The notes under the pieces: model-generated
What the model was told of the DNA's origin: nothing
Seen by the model: only the letters and a program-made list of their open reading frames with translations
Databases searched by the model: none
Origin: an uncultured Rhodocyclaceae bacterium
GTDB lineage: Bacteria > Pseudomonadota > Gammaproteobacteria > Burkholderiales > Rhodocyclaceae
NCBI GenBank assembly: GCA_907163225.1
Contig: OU015322.1
Location: 1,651,001 to 1,715,000, forward strand
Direction: 5' to 3'
DNA: 64,000 nt
Translations under genes and position numbers: made by a program
In this document: positions 7,842-15,650 of the stretch, piece by piece
Position numbering within the stretch: the stretch's first letter is position 1
How the letters are laid out: every line of letters begins with the position of its first letter

Positions 7842-10196
7842 CTATTCCAGATCGCGCAACCTGCTGCGCTGTTGCGTCGCCTGCTCGCGCGTCATCTTCG
7901 AAAACTCGTCTCGAACAAGCCCGGCCAGGCCACGCTCATCCATGCCGGGCGAAGGACTGATGTTGAAAACGAATGACTGATTTCCAGGCGCCCCAAACAC
8001 AGATGAACGCTGAAGAGATACCGGGGGGCGACTATCGATTTTTGGCGGGGCAGCCAACGCCCCACCGCTTGCAATCACAGCACCCGCCCCCACTGCAGCA
8101 ACGGACTTAATCCCAAGCCCTTCGGTGACCATCTTGTAGGCCCCTGAGGCCAGCGCCCTGACCTTGCTATACAGGCCCACCGTCAATGCATCCAGGCCGC
8201 GTTCTATGCCTTCGACAATCCACTGGCCAAGCAAACTCCAGTCGGTTTCCTTGAACTTCTGAACCAGGTCATAGATCAGCGAGCCAAGCGAAGTGTCATA
8301 GCCGACCACCTTGCTGATAGCCTCGTTCAGCCAGTCGTTGAAAATACTGCCGGCGGCATAGCCGATACCGAAAGCCAGCCCCAAAGCGCCTAGTTTCCCG
8401 ACAAGCGCGCCAACGGATGAGACAACCTGGGTCAGCCCCAGAGCAGCCAAGCCGGTTTGCATGGCTGCCAACGGGATGGATATCACCCCTGCGGCCAAAC
8501 CAAGCGCGCCGACCCCGAGAGCCAGCCCACCGGTCAACTTGAGCACCGTCATCAGCGTCGAAGACAGACCGGGGTTTTCATCTGCCCATTTCTGAACTCG
8601 CTCCGCCACCTTGCCGAGCCACTCTGCCGTGGCATGCAGTTCAGGTGAAATCGATTCACCCAACTTGACCAACACACCAGAAAAAGTACCGGAGGCGGTT
8701 TCCCAAAGCGCGTTCAGTGTCTTTTTCTGCTTTTCGAGGCGCTCCTGAATACTGGCCTGCTTTTCCAGCTTAGCCAGCATTTCGGCATAGCCGGCGGCCC
8801 CCTTTTCGATCATCAGATTAAGGACTTGGAGCGTTTCTGCATCGTCGCCAAACGTCGCCTTGATAGCAGCCAGGCGCTTTTCGGTGCTGACGCCACGCAG
8901 CTTTTCAAGCTGGGCAAACATCTTGTCGAGACCGCCGAATTCGCCCTTGCCGTTGCTGAAATCAAGCGCTATTCCAGTGCCCTTGAGCTCGGCATTACCT
9001 TTTTCCCGCTTGTCCTTGCTCATGGACTGCTGGAATATTTTGCGCAAGGCATTGCCGGCAGAACCGCCGTCAGTCATGCCGTTCTGGTTGGCCATGGCAA
9101 GTAACGGCGCCATCGCATTGGCGGCCTCTAGCCCCTCTTTCTTGATGACGGAAAGAGCAGGCGAAAGCTTCGAGAAGGCCTGCAACATCCAGTCCTGCTT
9201 GGTGCCGACGTTATATGTCCTCTGGATGGTATCCATGAGGCCAAGCATGTCCTGATTGGCCGTACGCGTGGCATCTTGCAATTGTTGGCTGAACTCGGCA
9301 GCCGCCTCCGGAGACATCTTGAGGAGCACACTGATATTGGCAGTCGCCTCACCCAAACCGCCGAGAACATTCTTGGCCTCTGCGCCCTGACGAATGAGCA
9401 TCGTCATCATGTTCTGGAAGTCGACCGTCGTTCCCGGCAAGCTGGTACCCAGTTTTTTCGCCAACGCATCGACCTGGGCGTACTGCTCGGAGACTTTGCC
9501 ACCTTTCTCCATCATGGCGATCTGGAGTTGGGTGGAAGCATCTTCTGCCTTGGCATAGGCCATGACGGGAACAGCCCCTGCGGCGCCAATGGCAGCTCCG
9601 CCGGCCAAGGCAGCCCGTCCGACCGATCCGGCGCGATTACCAAAACCGCGAATTTTGTCGGCGCTAGCCTGCGCGGCATACATCTGCTGCTGGTTCTTGC
9701 GCGCCTTTTTAAGGACGTCTTCCTGATGCGTTACAGCGGCCGTCGCTGCATCCAGCTTGCCTTTCAGATCCTTCTGATGGGACGCCAGGGCCTTCGTATC
9801 AACGCCGGCCGCCGCCAGCTCCTGACGCAGGCGCTGCTTCTGCTCTCGCATCCGGTTGAACGCGCCGGACAGATTCCTCGTGTCCTCAGTCGCGTGCTTG
9901 AAAGCCTTTTGCATGGCGACAGTTGGCTTTTCAGCTCGCTGCAGCTCTTCGCCCATTTTCTTGGAGAGGGCGCGGGCCTTTTCAAGATCCTGGCCAAGGA
10001 TAGCCACGCTCTTGCTCTTGCTCGTGCTCTTGAATTTGTCGACCAGCTTTTGCTGATCGGCCAACCCCTTCATCGAGGCCTTTGCATCGTTCAGGGCCTT
10101 GCTGGCCGTGCGCGAAGCCTCGGTGATATTCTTCATCGGCCGGACGAACTTGTCGATTGCCGAAAATATGACCTTCAGTTCAAGCGGGTTACTCAT
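7842..10196 (-). CDS. Phage tail tape measure protein (P2 gpT-like)
   Basis: The 784-residue protein has a long N-terminal coiled coil (residues ~20-170). A TP901-type tape-measure core follows (~195-480), rich in Gly/Ala helices (AGGAAIGAAGAVPVMAYAKA) and including DFQNMMTMLIRQGAEAKNVL. Hydrophobic membrane-like helices lie at ~550-620. Tape-measure proteins set tail length and help DNA pass the host envelope. The gene follows E and E' in standard P2 order and its ATG overlaps the E' stop (ATGATGAGTAA). No tube, sheath, baseplate or fibre genes follow, so it cannot build a tail on its own. Confidence 0.88.
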   Translation of the reverse strand: MSNPLELKVIFSAIDKFVRPMKNITEASRTASKALNDAKASMKGLADQQKLVDKFKSTSKSKSVAILGQDLEKARALSKKMGEELQRAEKPTVAMQKAFKHATEDTRNLSGAFNRMREQKQRLRQELAAAGVDTKALASHQKDLKGKLDAATAAVTHQEDVLKKARKNQQQMYAAQASADKIRGFGNRAGSVGRAALAGGAAIGAAGAVPVMAYAKAEDASTQLQIAMMEKGGKVSEQYAQVDALAKKLGTSLPGTTVDFQNMMTMLIRQGAEAKNVLGGLGEATANISVLLKMSPEAAAEFSQQLQDATRTANQDMLGLMDTIQRTYNVGTKQDWMLQAFSKLSPALSVIKKEGLEAANAMAPLLAMANQNGMTDGGSAGNALRKIFQQSMSKDKREKGNAELKGTGIALDFSNGKGEFGGLDKMFAQLEKLRGVSTEKRLAAIKATFGDDAETLQVLNLMIEKGAAGYAEMLAKLEKQASIQERLEKQKKTLNALWETASGTFSGVLVKLGESISPELHATAEWLGKVAERVQKWADENPGLSSTLMTVLKLTGGLALGVGALGLAAGVISIPLAAMQTGLAALGLTQVVSSVGALVGKLGALGLAFGIGYAAGSIFNDWLNEAISKVVGYDTSLGSLIYDLVQKFKETDWSLLGQWIVEGIERGLDALTVGLYSKVRALASGAYKMVTEGLGIKSVAAVGAGAVIASGGALAAPPKIDSRPPVSLQRSSVFGAPGNQSFVFNISPSPGMDERGLAGLVRDEFSKMTREQATQQRSRLRDLE

Positions 10197-10311
10197 CATC
10201 GGCTCCTGCGACACGACGGCGCGCCTGCTCGCGCCACTCAGCCAACTCGAGGATTTCCATGGCCTCCATCACCGCCGGAGGCCAATGAAAAACTGCAGCG
10301 ATGTCAGCCAT
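10189..10311 (-). CDS. GpE'-type tail assembly chaperone extension, 40 aa
   Basis: This 40-residue frame (MADIAAVFHWPPAVMEAMEI, ending ARRRVAGADDE) is a recognisable P2 GpE-family protein. It lies in the -1 frame relative to the upstream E gene and is in frame with a ribosome slipping back at 10371-10377, so its natural product is probably the E+E' fusion; independent initiation at 10311 is also possible. It overlaps the start of the tape-measure gene, as in P2-like phages. Confidence 0.85.
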   Translation of the reverse strand: MADIAAVFHWPPAVMEAMEILELAEWREQARRRVAGADDE

Positions 10312-10337
10312 GGCATCCTCGACTCGACCAGGAATGG

Positions 10338-10622
10338 CTACACCACATCCTGCTGTTCCGACTCCGGCAGAAAAAAACTCGCCACCAATACACCGGCCTG
10401 CAGCAAATCGGACGGATCCAGTTTTTCCACTTCTTGTTCGGTCAATTTCGGGTCGCTGATACGAGGCAGGACAGGAAGTAGCGCGTCGACATGGAGATCC
10501 AGAAGGGCGCGCATGCTGACGCCACGCATGGCGCCAACATTTGGCGCATGCAAGGTGATTTCGGTAACTTGATTTTCACCACGAATGATGGGCTTGTTGA
10601 GTTTCAAGGTTTGGGTGGGCAT
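10338..10622 (-). CDS. Tail assembly chaperone E (P2 gpE-like)
   Basis: The 94-residue protein (MPTQTLKLNKPIIRGENQVT, later LDLHVDALLPVLPRISDPKL) matches the phage tail-assembly chaperone E/41/14 family. Such proteins coat the tape measure during tail assembly and are made in two forms by a programmed -1 frameshift. The frame contains a T-TTT-TTT heptamer at 10371-10377, about ten codons before its stop. Shifting there enters the GpE' frame without a stop in between. It precedes the tape measure as expected. Confidence 0.87.
   Translation of the reverse strand: MPTQTLKLNKPIIRGENQVTEITLHAPNVGAMRGVSMRALLDLHVDALLPVLPRISDPKLTEQEVEKLDPSDLLQAGVLVASFFLPESEQQDVV
10371..10377 (-). promoter_or_regulatory. 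Programmed -1 frameshift heptamer (T-TTT-TTT)
   Basis: Seven T on the coding strand are phased AGT TTT TTT CTG in the E frame. Slippage by one base reads TCT GCC GGA and stays open into the GpE' frame through 10192. This is the position and mechanism known for P2 E/E' and other tail chaperones. Confidence 0.8.
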
Positions 10623-10701
10623 TGCTATTCCTCAGTGAGTTGGTCAGAAAAAAACGGCGTGAATCTGTGATCCTGGAAGCCGCAAGGCTGAATGAAACTG
10701 A

Positions 10702-11208
10702 TCAGACGACGGGAAGGCGATTGGCATCAAAATTCCCGGCATTGAAGCCATCGATCTCTTTCATCGCAGCGGCATCAATCGCCAACTGCCTGCAGGGCGT
10801 TGGCTGTGCCTCCGACATAACGCCGGGCCTGGCTGGCACGTAGGTTGGGAACAGGCTCTCCGTTCCGCCTGCGTCAAGAATCTTGGCTTTCAGAGCTTTC
10901 TCAATCCCGATGTAATAGGACTCGGCAGACTTGAAGATCCATTCCGCACGGCGCTTATCGGTATGCAAGGTGCCCATGTGCTCCACTTGCCGACGGAGAT
11001 AATCGCGCGTCGTATACAAGAAGAAATCTTGTGAAATTTCTTCTCGCTGAGCGCTCTCGAACGAGGCTCGCGCCTTGTCGACCTCAATCTGGTGGGCTGC
11101 AATCTTCGAAATGGCAGCATCTAGCTCAGCCTTGAATTCAAGATAGTCAGTCCTGGCGGTAGAGAGATCGCTGAGGATTGGTGCAATTGCATCAGTCAAT
11201 GTCGACAT
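10702..11208 (-). CDS. Helical hypothetical protein; positional analogue of P4 psu
   Basis: The 168-residue protein begins MSTLTDAIAPILSDLSTART and is helical and charged over residues 1-115, followed by a Pro-containing tail. No catalytic motif is visible. It follows an Ogr/Delta-type gene, which follows a 247-residue coiled-coil gene. In P4 the order sid-delta-psu has sizes of about 244, 166 and 190 residues, so this gene occupies the psu place. I did not find convincing residue-level similarity to Psu; the parallel is by order and size only. Confidence 0.6.
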   Translation of the reverse strand: MSTLTDAIAPILSDLSTARTDYLEFKAELDAAISKIAAHQIEVDKARASFESAQREEISQDFFLYTTRDYLRRQVEHMGTLHTDKRRAEWIFKSAESYYIGIEKALKAKILDAGGTESLFPTYVPARPGVMSEAQPTPCRQLAIDAAAMKEIDGFNAGNFDANRLPVV

Positions 11209-11233
11209 GTCGTTTCCTTTAAAAAGCTAATGC

Positions 11234-11452
11234 TCAGCAATCGGTTTTAATCCGATCGCCAACGTCGGGTGCGTTGCTTGAAAAGCACTGCTCAGCTGGC
11301 GTTTTGCGCATTGAAAACGTCACCTCGGCACGCACCTCACCTCCGCACTTCGGATTGCTGCAGCGGTAAATAACTTCAGCGAAATCTATGGTGTGCGGCG
11401 TCTGGGAAACGAACTTGGCGGGCGATCCGCACTTGGGGCAATGGGCTTTCAC
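11234..11452 (-). CDS. Ogr/Delta-like zinc-finger activator (copy 2)
   Basis: The 72-residue protein has MKAHCPKCGSPAKFV, then YRCSNPKCGGEVRAEVTF, giving two CxxC-type pairs in the Ogr/Delta layout. P4 Delta turns on late genes of both P4 and its helper P2. This copy lies inside the block resembling sid-delta-psu and overlaps the end of the upstream 247-aa gene by four bases. Unlike P4 Delta, which is a fused double domain, it is a single domain like Ogr. Having a second copy at 7429 could restore a dimer-like arrangement. Confidence 0.8.
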   Translation of the reverse strand: MKAHCPKCGSPAKFVSQTPHTIDFAEVIYRCSNPKCGGEVRAEVTFSMRKTPAEQCFSSNAPDVGDRIKTDC

Positions 11453-12192
11453 AGCGTTTCCTTCGCAGCAGAAATCTCTGATTCGAGACGTGCAGCTGTA
11501 AACGGAGAGATCACGGAGCTCGGAAGTTCTGGTGGGATTTCCTCAAGGAAAACAGCGCTGCCAAGCGATAAGTCATGCGCGCCCAATCCAACTTTGATGA
11601 TTTTCGACAGCTCACGAATTGAAAACTCTGCTGCCGACCGCACAGATGGATCGGCGTCATACAGGGATGAATCCCCCCTCCCTGCGATATCGCAGAGCAG
11701 GTGGAAGTACAGCGAGATCGCCCGAAATTCATCATTGAGGTGACCGGTTATATATTCGGAAAGCATGTTTAAAGCAGCCAAACTAGCTTGTCTCCGAAGT
11801 CCTACGACCTCACCGGCCTCCCGTCCAGCGCGAAGCTTGGATGTAGCCTTCGATAGCTCAGCCTCGTTGGCTATGGAGTTGTAGATTTCAACATCCTCCA
11901 AATACCCAGCTCGTGCCGCACGCTTTTTATGCAATGCACGAGCATCAACGATCCGCTCGCGCAACGAGGAACGAATCTCTTCGTTAATGCCATTGGCGAG
12001 ATTCTTGGAGACTTCTACCGAACTCAAAGACCGCTGGCGGTTTTCTTCAGCATTGGCGATCTCTTGTTTCGCGGCCGCGTACTCCGTCAGATGCTCAGAA
12101 ATTTTGAGGTTAATGGTCGCCACATGCTGTTTCAGCAAGGCATCGATCTCGAAGCCCGTAGCCGGATTTTCTGGGGTGTTTTGAGTGGTCAT
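11449..12192 (-). CDS. Coiled-coil protein; positional analogue of P4 sid
   Basis: The 247-residue protein has long amphipathic helices with heptad spacing at residues ~20-130 (LKISEHLTEYAAAKQEIANA and the stretch after it), then a more globular C-terminus. No enzyme motif is seen. P4 Sid, the external scaffold that shrinks helper capsids, is a helical protein of about 244 residues encoded just before delta. This protein has the same length, character and position. Sequence homology is not shown and capsid-size control is inference. It is coupled to the AlpA gene upstream (ATGA). Confidence 0.6.
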   Translation of the reverse strand: MTTQNTPENPATGFEIDALLKQHVATINLKISEHLTEYAAAKQEIANAEENRQRSLSSVEVSKNLANGINEEIRSSLRERIVDARALHKKRAARAGYLEDVEIYNSIANEAELSKATSKLRAGREAGEVVGLRRQASLAALNMLSEYITGHLNDEFRAISLYFHLLCDIAGRGDSSLYDADPSVRSAAEFSIRELSKIIKVGLGAHDLSLGSAVFLEEIPPELPSSVISPFTAARLESEISAAKETL

Positions 12193-12440
12193 TTGCTGTC
12201 CTGGTTAGGTTTTGTTTTCTGCTGCGCAACAATTTTTCCCATCCAGGCCTCAACGTCGGACTCCAAATAGACAACGCGGCCAGCATGGACGTGAATACGT
12301 GAAGGAAAGCCCCTTGAACGCTCCATCGCATACAGCGTTGCCTTGCTTTTTACCCCGACCTTCCTGCAGGTCTCCTTGGTATCAAGGAAGCGGTCGCCGC
12401 GCTGTACGGCGGCTGGCTGGTTATCAGAAACAGCAGACAT
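12189..12440 (-). CDS. AlpA-family regulator, late-block leader
   Basis: The 83-residue protein contains RFLDTKETCRKVGVKSKATL, then YAMERSRGFPSRIHV and VVYLESDVEAWMGKI, the HTH and wing of AlpA proteins. The N-terminal ~15 residues are disordered. It opens the block with the coiled-coil and Ogr/Delta genes and overlaps the next start by four bases, so it probably regulates that block or excision. It differs strongly from the copy at 2422-2667, suggesting separate roles rather than a recent duplication. Confidence 0.85.
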   Translation of the reverse strand: MSAVSDNQPAAVQRGDRFLDTKETCRKVGVKSKATLYAMERSRGFPSRIHVHAGRVVYLESDVEAWMGKIVAQQKTKPNQDSK

Positions 12441-12537
12441 GGGCTCTCCAATCGAACTTTAAAAATCAAACCAATCACGGCAAATTGATTGCGTTTGGCC
12501 ATGATCTGGCGCCATCAAAAACAGCGCCATCAGATCT

Positions 12538-12562
12538 GGGTGTAGGGCAACGGCTTACACCC
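12538..12562. promoter_or_regulatory. GGGTGTA...TACACCC dyad upstream of late block
   Basis: A perfect 7-bp inverted repeat with an 11-nt spacer lies about 100 bp upstream of the AlpA gene. It holds TGT and ACA half-sites separated by 13 nt, close to the TGT-N12-ACA element known for Ogr/Delta activators, and also resembles half of the origin iteron GGTGTAAC. Either protein could bind it. Confidence 0.4.
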
Positions 12563-12591
12563 TGCGAATCTGACTCTCTCAAAAGTCCAAA

Positions 12592-12625
12592 GGGGGAAGG
12601 AAGACGGGACGGCCTCCCCCTTGGA
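12592..12625 (-). terminator. Stem-loop between 277-aa gene and AlpA block
   Basis: TCCAAGGGGGAGG pairs with a CCTTCCCCCTTTGGA-like arm with one bulge. On the minus strand it is followed by ACTTTT. It would separate the 12735-13568 transcript from the AlpA block. Confidence 0.5.
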
Positions 12626-12734
12626 GGTGGATTTTTTCCACCCCTGGGCGCGAGCGAACGCCATCCGGCAGAAACTCATCCCATTTCAGTGAATTGGGGA
12701 TGGGTGTTGCGGGGACTAGATGTCTGGAATTGAC

Positions 12735-13568
12735 CTACAAGCTCTTATTTCGGCCGTCCGGATTGCCACAAAAGGCATCGTAGTTTCCGACGCGAACCAG
12801 ACCAAGTCTGTTGAGCTCTTTCCAGGCATTCTTGAACGATGAATCACTATCGAAATAGTCTGGATGATCTTCCTTGCAAATACGCCCCAAATCGGCGACG
12901 CCTCCACGGGGCACAGCCAATGCCGGGTACCCCTTTGCAGCCATCTCTGATTCGATAATATCGAACTGGTGGCGCAGCTTGACCTTGCTTTTACTGAGGC
13001 GATCAGACCACCTTGGCTGTCGCTCCGAAGTATTCACAGCAGCCGGCTGATCGGCGCGCACTTCGCCAACCCTGATCGCGCCTTCCAGCCAATCAGGCAT
13101 TTCAACACCATGCCAATCGAGCCATTCTCGTGCCTCGGAAAGCTTGACGGCGAATCGAACAAGGATAGCCATCGATTCGAGGCCTTGTCGCGCGCCGGCC
13201 AATGACTGAATTTCCGGAACGCTGTTGCAGCGAAGAAAATTGAGCGGCTCTCGAACAATTAGCCGACCGGAAACGATATCGGTCATGACGGTGGAAAAGT
13301 ACGAATCTTCAGCAGAGGGCAACATGCCACCCAAAGTAACTGATAGCGTGGAATCGAACATCGCCTCGGCATGAAGCCCATTTACCAGGGCGAATAGAGA
13401 CATTCCGCCCCTCGGCCAAGCCACTTTCGAAGTTAGAGCGCCTTGAGCCAACAGCCGGTCAAGTTCACTGACTGGCTGACCACCTTGTTTCCTCGGCAAA
13501 CCTGCTGCCGTACGCTTCAAGCTCTCAAGAATCAACGAATCCATTGCTTCGTTATTGTCCAGATGCAT
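12735..13568 (-). CDS. Hypothetical element protein, 277 aa
   Basis: I do not recognise the family. The protein has no signal peptide or membrane segment. The N-terminal 200 residues look globular and mixed alpha/beta. The C-terminal part (KVKLRHQFDIIESEMAAKGY and after, to GRICKEDHPDYFDSDSSF) resembles a winged-helix-like region. It is transcribed with the element and sits between the integrase and the late block, separated from both by non-coding DNA. Such positions often hold cargo genes (defence or exclusion), but nothing in the residues shows a function. Confidence 0.6.
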   Translation of the reverse strand: MHLDNNEAMDSLILESLKRTAAGLPRKQGGQPVSELDRLLAQGALTSKVAWPRGGMSLFALVNGLHAEAMFDSTLSVTLGGMLPSAEDSYFSTVMTDIVSGRLIVREPLNFLRCNSVPEIQSLAGARQGLESMAILVRFAVKLSEAREWLDWHGVEMPDWLEGAIRVGEVRADQPAAVNTSERQPRWSDRLSKSKVKLRHQFDIIESEMAAKGYPALAVPRGGVADLGRICKEDHPDYFDSDSSFKNAWKELNRLGLVRVGNYDAFCGNPDGRNKSL

Positions 13569-14079
13569 CGCTCTGAGCTCCAGTGAGTCACCACACCAAC
13601 AATGAAAAATGCATAGCCGGATTTAACCCGCCAAATGCGATTTTCACCCGCTTTGAACCGCCGGTTTCGCTTTTTACTAGAAAAAAGCAGAGGAGCCAGA
13701 ACGAAGCACGACGTTGATGCATGTTGAAAGTGCATGGATCCGCAATGGAAAAGTATCGAACTTCGCCGAATTCAAGGCCTGATCTGTTAAGCCTTTCCGG
13801 GATTTTTGCACCTGAATTTTTCTCCACCCCAAAAGCCGGCAGGCGGGGCGGGGCTCCGAGTGCGCGCGGCGGGTTCTGGCAGCCAATCGGCACCATTCCC
13901 CTGTCAGAGCTTTTTCGAAGCAAGTTGGCTATTCCGTTTCCCTGGATAAACAAAACCCGATCAGGCCGGCGGCATCCGCCTATTGAATGTGTGATTCAAG
14001 GCGGCCGAAAAATGATTTGTGGTACAAAAAGCGGCGCTAGTGCGTATCCTGCCCTCGTTAAATTTGGCCCTTTCAGATC
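13569..14079. other. Non-coding interval between integrase and 277-aa gene
   Basis: About 510 bp without a supported gene. It is more AT-rich than the surroundings near 13600-13700 and contains poly-A/T stretches suitable for a promoter of the 277-aa gene, but no clear -35/-10 pair was identified. Short open frames here lack ribosome-binding sites and family features. Confidence 0.6.
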
Positions 14080-15288
14080 CTAAGCTGCCGGCAACTGGAT
14101 GATCGTTGCCCCGGCCTTGAGCTTGTCCAAGTAATCGGCCCATAGCTGCATCATCACTTTGCGATCCTTGAGAAACTTTGTCCGGTTGTAGGCCGTGCCA
14201 AGGGCGTCCGGAACCTGGTGCGCCAACTGGTGCTCAATCACTTCAGGTTTCTGATGCAGCTCCTCGTGCAGAATCGTTCTGGCCATCGCCCTGAAGCCGT
14301 GCCCGGTAATTTCTGTTTTCGTGTCGTATCCCATCCGGCGCAGTGCTGCATTGATAGCGGCCTCGCTCATCGGTTTCTGAGGATCTCGCCCCGGAAATAC
14401 GTGGGAGCAGTGCCCAGTCAACGCGTGCAGGTCCTTCAGGATCGCCACCGCCTGCGAAGACAAGGGGACGGAATGTTCTGTTTTTGTCTTGGTTACGAAA
14501 TAACGCCATTCAGCCCGATGTAGATCAACATCAGCCCAAAGCGCTCTGCGCAGCTCGCCAGGTCGCACGAACAAAAGGGGAGCCAAGAGCAATGCTGACT
14601 TGACGACAAAAGTTCCGCTGAACGCATCCATCGCCCGCAACAGTTCGGCAACCTTGGCCGGTTCGGTAATGCTGGCAAAATTCTTGTGTTTCAGCGGGGG
14701 AAGCGCATCGCGAAGATCCGGGCATGGGTCGCGTTCAGCTCTTCCTTCGGCTATCGCATAGCGCATCACCTGGGAGATATTTCCTCTGGCTCGATGCGCA
14801 GTGTCGTTGGTTCCTCTTCCTTCGATCCGGCGCAGGACAGAAAGCACGTCCGGGGCTGTTATCTCAGCGATGGCCTTGGCGCCTATCCACGGAAATACAT
14901 CATTCTCGAGGCGCTTGATGATTTTGTCTGAATGACTGGCTGCCCAGCGATCCCGATTCTTTGCAAACCACTCACGAGCAATAACCTCAAACGAATTGGC
15001 GGCGCGCTCAACCTTGGCCGCCTTCTGCACCTTCCGGTTTTCGCTTGGATCAATCTCATTTGCCAGCAACCGGCGCGCGCTGTCTCTGCGCTCACGGGCA
15101 TCCTTTAGGCTGACATCAGGATAAACCCCCAGGCTGATACGCTTTTCTTTCCCTCCGAAACGATATTTCAGGCGCCACCACTTGCCCCCGGAGGGAGAAA
15201 TTTCGAGATATAGCCCCCCTCCGTCATAGAGTTTTTGCGGCTTCTCTGAAGGCTTGGCAGAGCGGATTGAAATATCGGTCAGGGGCAT
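14080..15288 (-). CDS. int: P4-type tyrosine integrase
   Basis: The 402-residue protein begins MPLTDISIRSAKPSEKPQKL, the DUF4102 arm-binding domain of P4-like integrases. A SAM-like core-binding domain follows (~residues 95-185) and then the catalytic domain. Catalytic residues are the Arg in FVRPGELRRA (~242), HGFRAMARTIL (HxxR), HQLAHQVP and the Tyr in AYNRTKF (~373). It inserts and excises the element at a tRNA 3' end. Its start faces tRNA-Ala(CGC), the standard P4 layout. The start at 15288 lacks a clear Shine-Dalgarno; longer forms lose family similarity. Confidence 0.92.
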   Translation of the reverse strand: MPLTDISIRSAKPSEKPQKLYDGGGLYLEISPSGGKWWRLKYRFGGKEKRISLGVYPDVSLKDARERRDSARRLLANEIDPSENRKVQKAAKVERAANSFEVIAREWFAKNRDRWAASHSDKIIKRLENDVFPWIGAKAIAEITAPDVLSVLRRIEGRGTNDTAHRARGNISQVMRYAIAEGRAERDPCPDLRDALPPLKHKNFASITEPAKVAELLRAMDAFSGTFVVKSALLLAPLLFVRPGELRRALWADVDLHRAEWRYFVTKTKTEHSVPLSSQAVAILKDLHALTGHCSHVFPGRDPQKPMSEAAINAALRRMGYDTKTEITGHGFRAMARTILHEELHQKPEVIEHQLAHQVPDALGTAYNRTKFLKDRKVMMQLWADYLDKLKAGATIIQLPAA

Positions 15289-15290
15289 TT

Positions 15291-15339
15291 GGGGGCAACT
15301 CAAATTTGTCGAAACCTGTTGCCCCCGAATGTTGCCCCC
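15291..15339. repeat. Three TTGCCCCC sites beside integrase start
   Basis: One inverted copy (15291-15298) and two direct copies (15319-15326, 15332-15339) match the pair at 1054-1073. Their place between integrase and tRNA fits arm-type integrase sites; the inverted copy would also overlap the int promoter and allow autoregulation. Confidence 0.5.
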
Positions 15340-15364
15340 AAAACACATTGATTGCAATTGATTT

Positions 15365-15454
15365 AATTTGATCCGATTTGACCAACAAAAAAGCCGGAAT
15401 CCCTTATTGCACTTAGGATTTCCGGCTCAATTTGATCTAATTTGACCAACAAAA
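15365..15454. repeat. Two 26-bp direct repeats around the tRNA terminator
   Basis: Copies at 15365-15390 and 15429-15454 agree at 24 of 26 positions and share ATTTGACCAACAAAA. They flank the terminator at 15391-15427, between integrase and tRNA. They may be core or accessory att sequences or a scar of an earlier insertion. Confidence 0.6.
15391..15427 (-). terminator. tRNA-Ala terminator
   Basis: On the minus strand AGCCGGAAATCC pairs with GGATTCCGGCT, followed by TTTTTT. It lies about 40 nt after the tRNA 3' end. Confidence 0.8.
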
Positions 15455-15464
15455 TTTATTGCGG

Positions 15465-15540
15465 TGGTGGAGAGGATGAGGATCGAACTCACGACCTCCT
15501 GATTGCGAACCAGGCGCTCTCCCAACTGAGCTACCCCCCC
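15465..15540 (-). tRNA. tRNA-Ala (anticodon CGC)
   Basis: The 76-nt gene folds into all four arms: a 7-bp acceptor stem starting with seven G, a D arm GCTC/GAGC, an anticodon stem CCTGG/TCAGG with loop TTCGCAA, and a T arm with TTCGATC. The anticodon is CGC (reads GCG). The acceptor stem carries the G3-U70 pair that identifies alanine tRNAs, and CCA is encoded. It is the probable integration target of the element to its left, since its 3' end faces the integrase. Confidence 0.95.
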
Positions 15541-15650
15541 AACGTGGGGCGATTCTAGCGCACTCCATTTTGCATATCAAAGCGGCTTTTTTCGAACGCT
15601 GGCAATTTCAGTTTTGGCCGTTTTTTCCGGTTGACCGTGGAAGTCTGCGT

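Noticed and set aside
7842-10622. A complete P2-like prophage
   Set aside because: Only the chaperones and tape measure are present; capsid, portal, terminase, tube, sheath, baseplate, fibre and lysis genes are all absent from the element.
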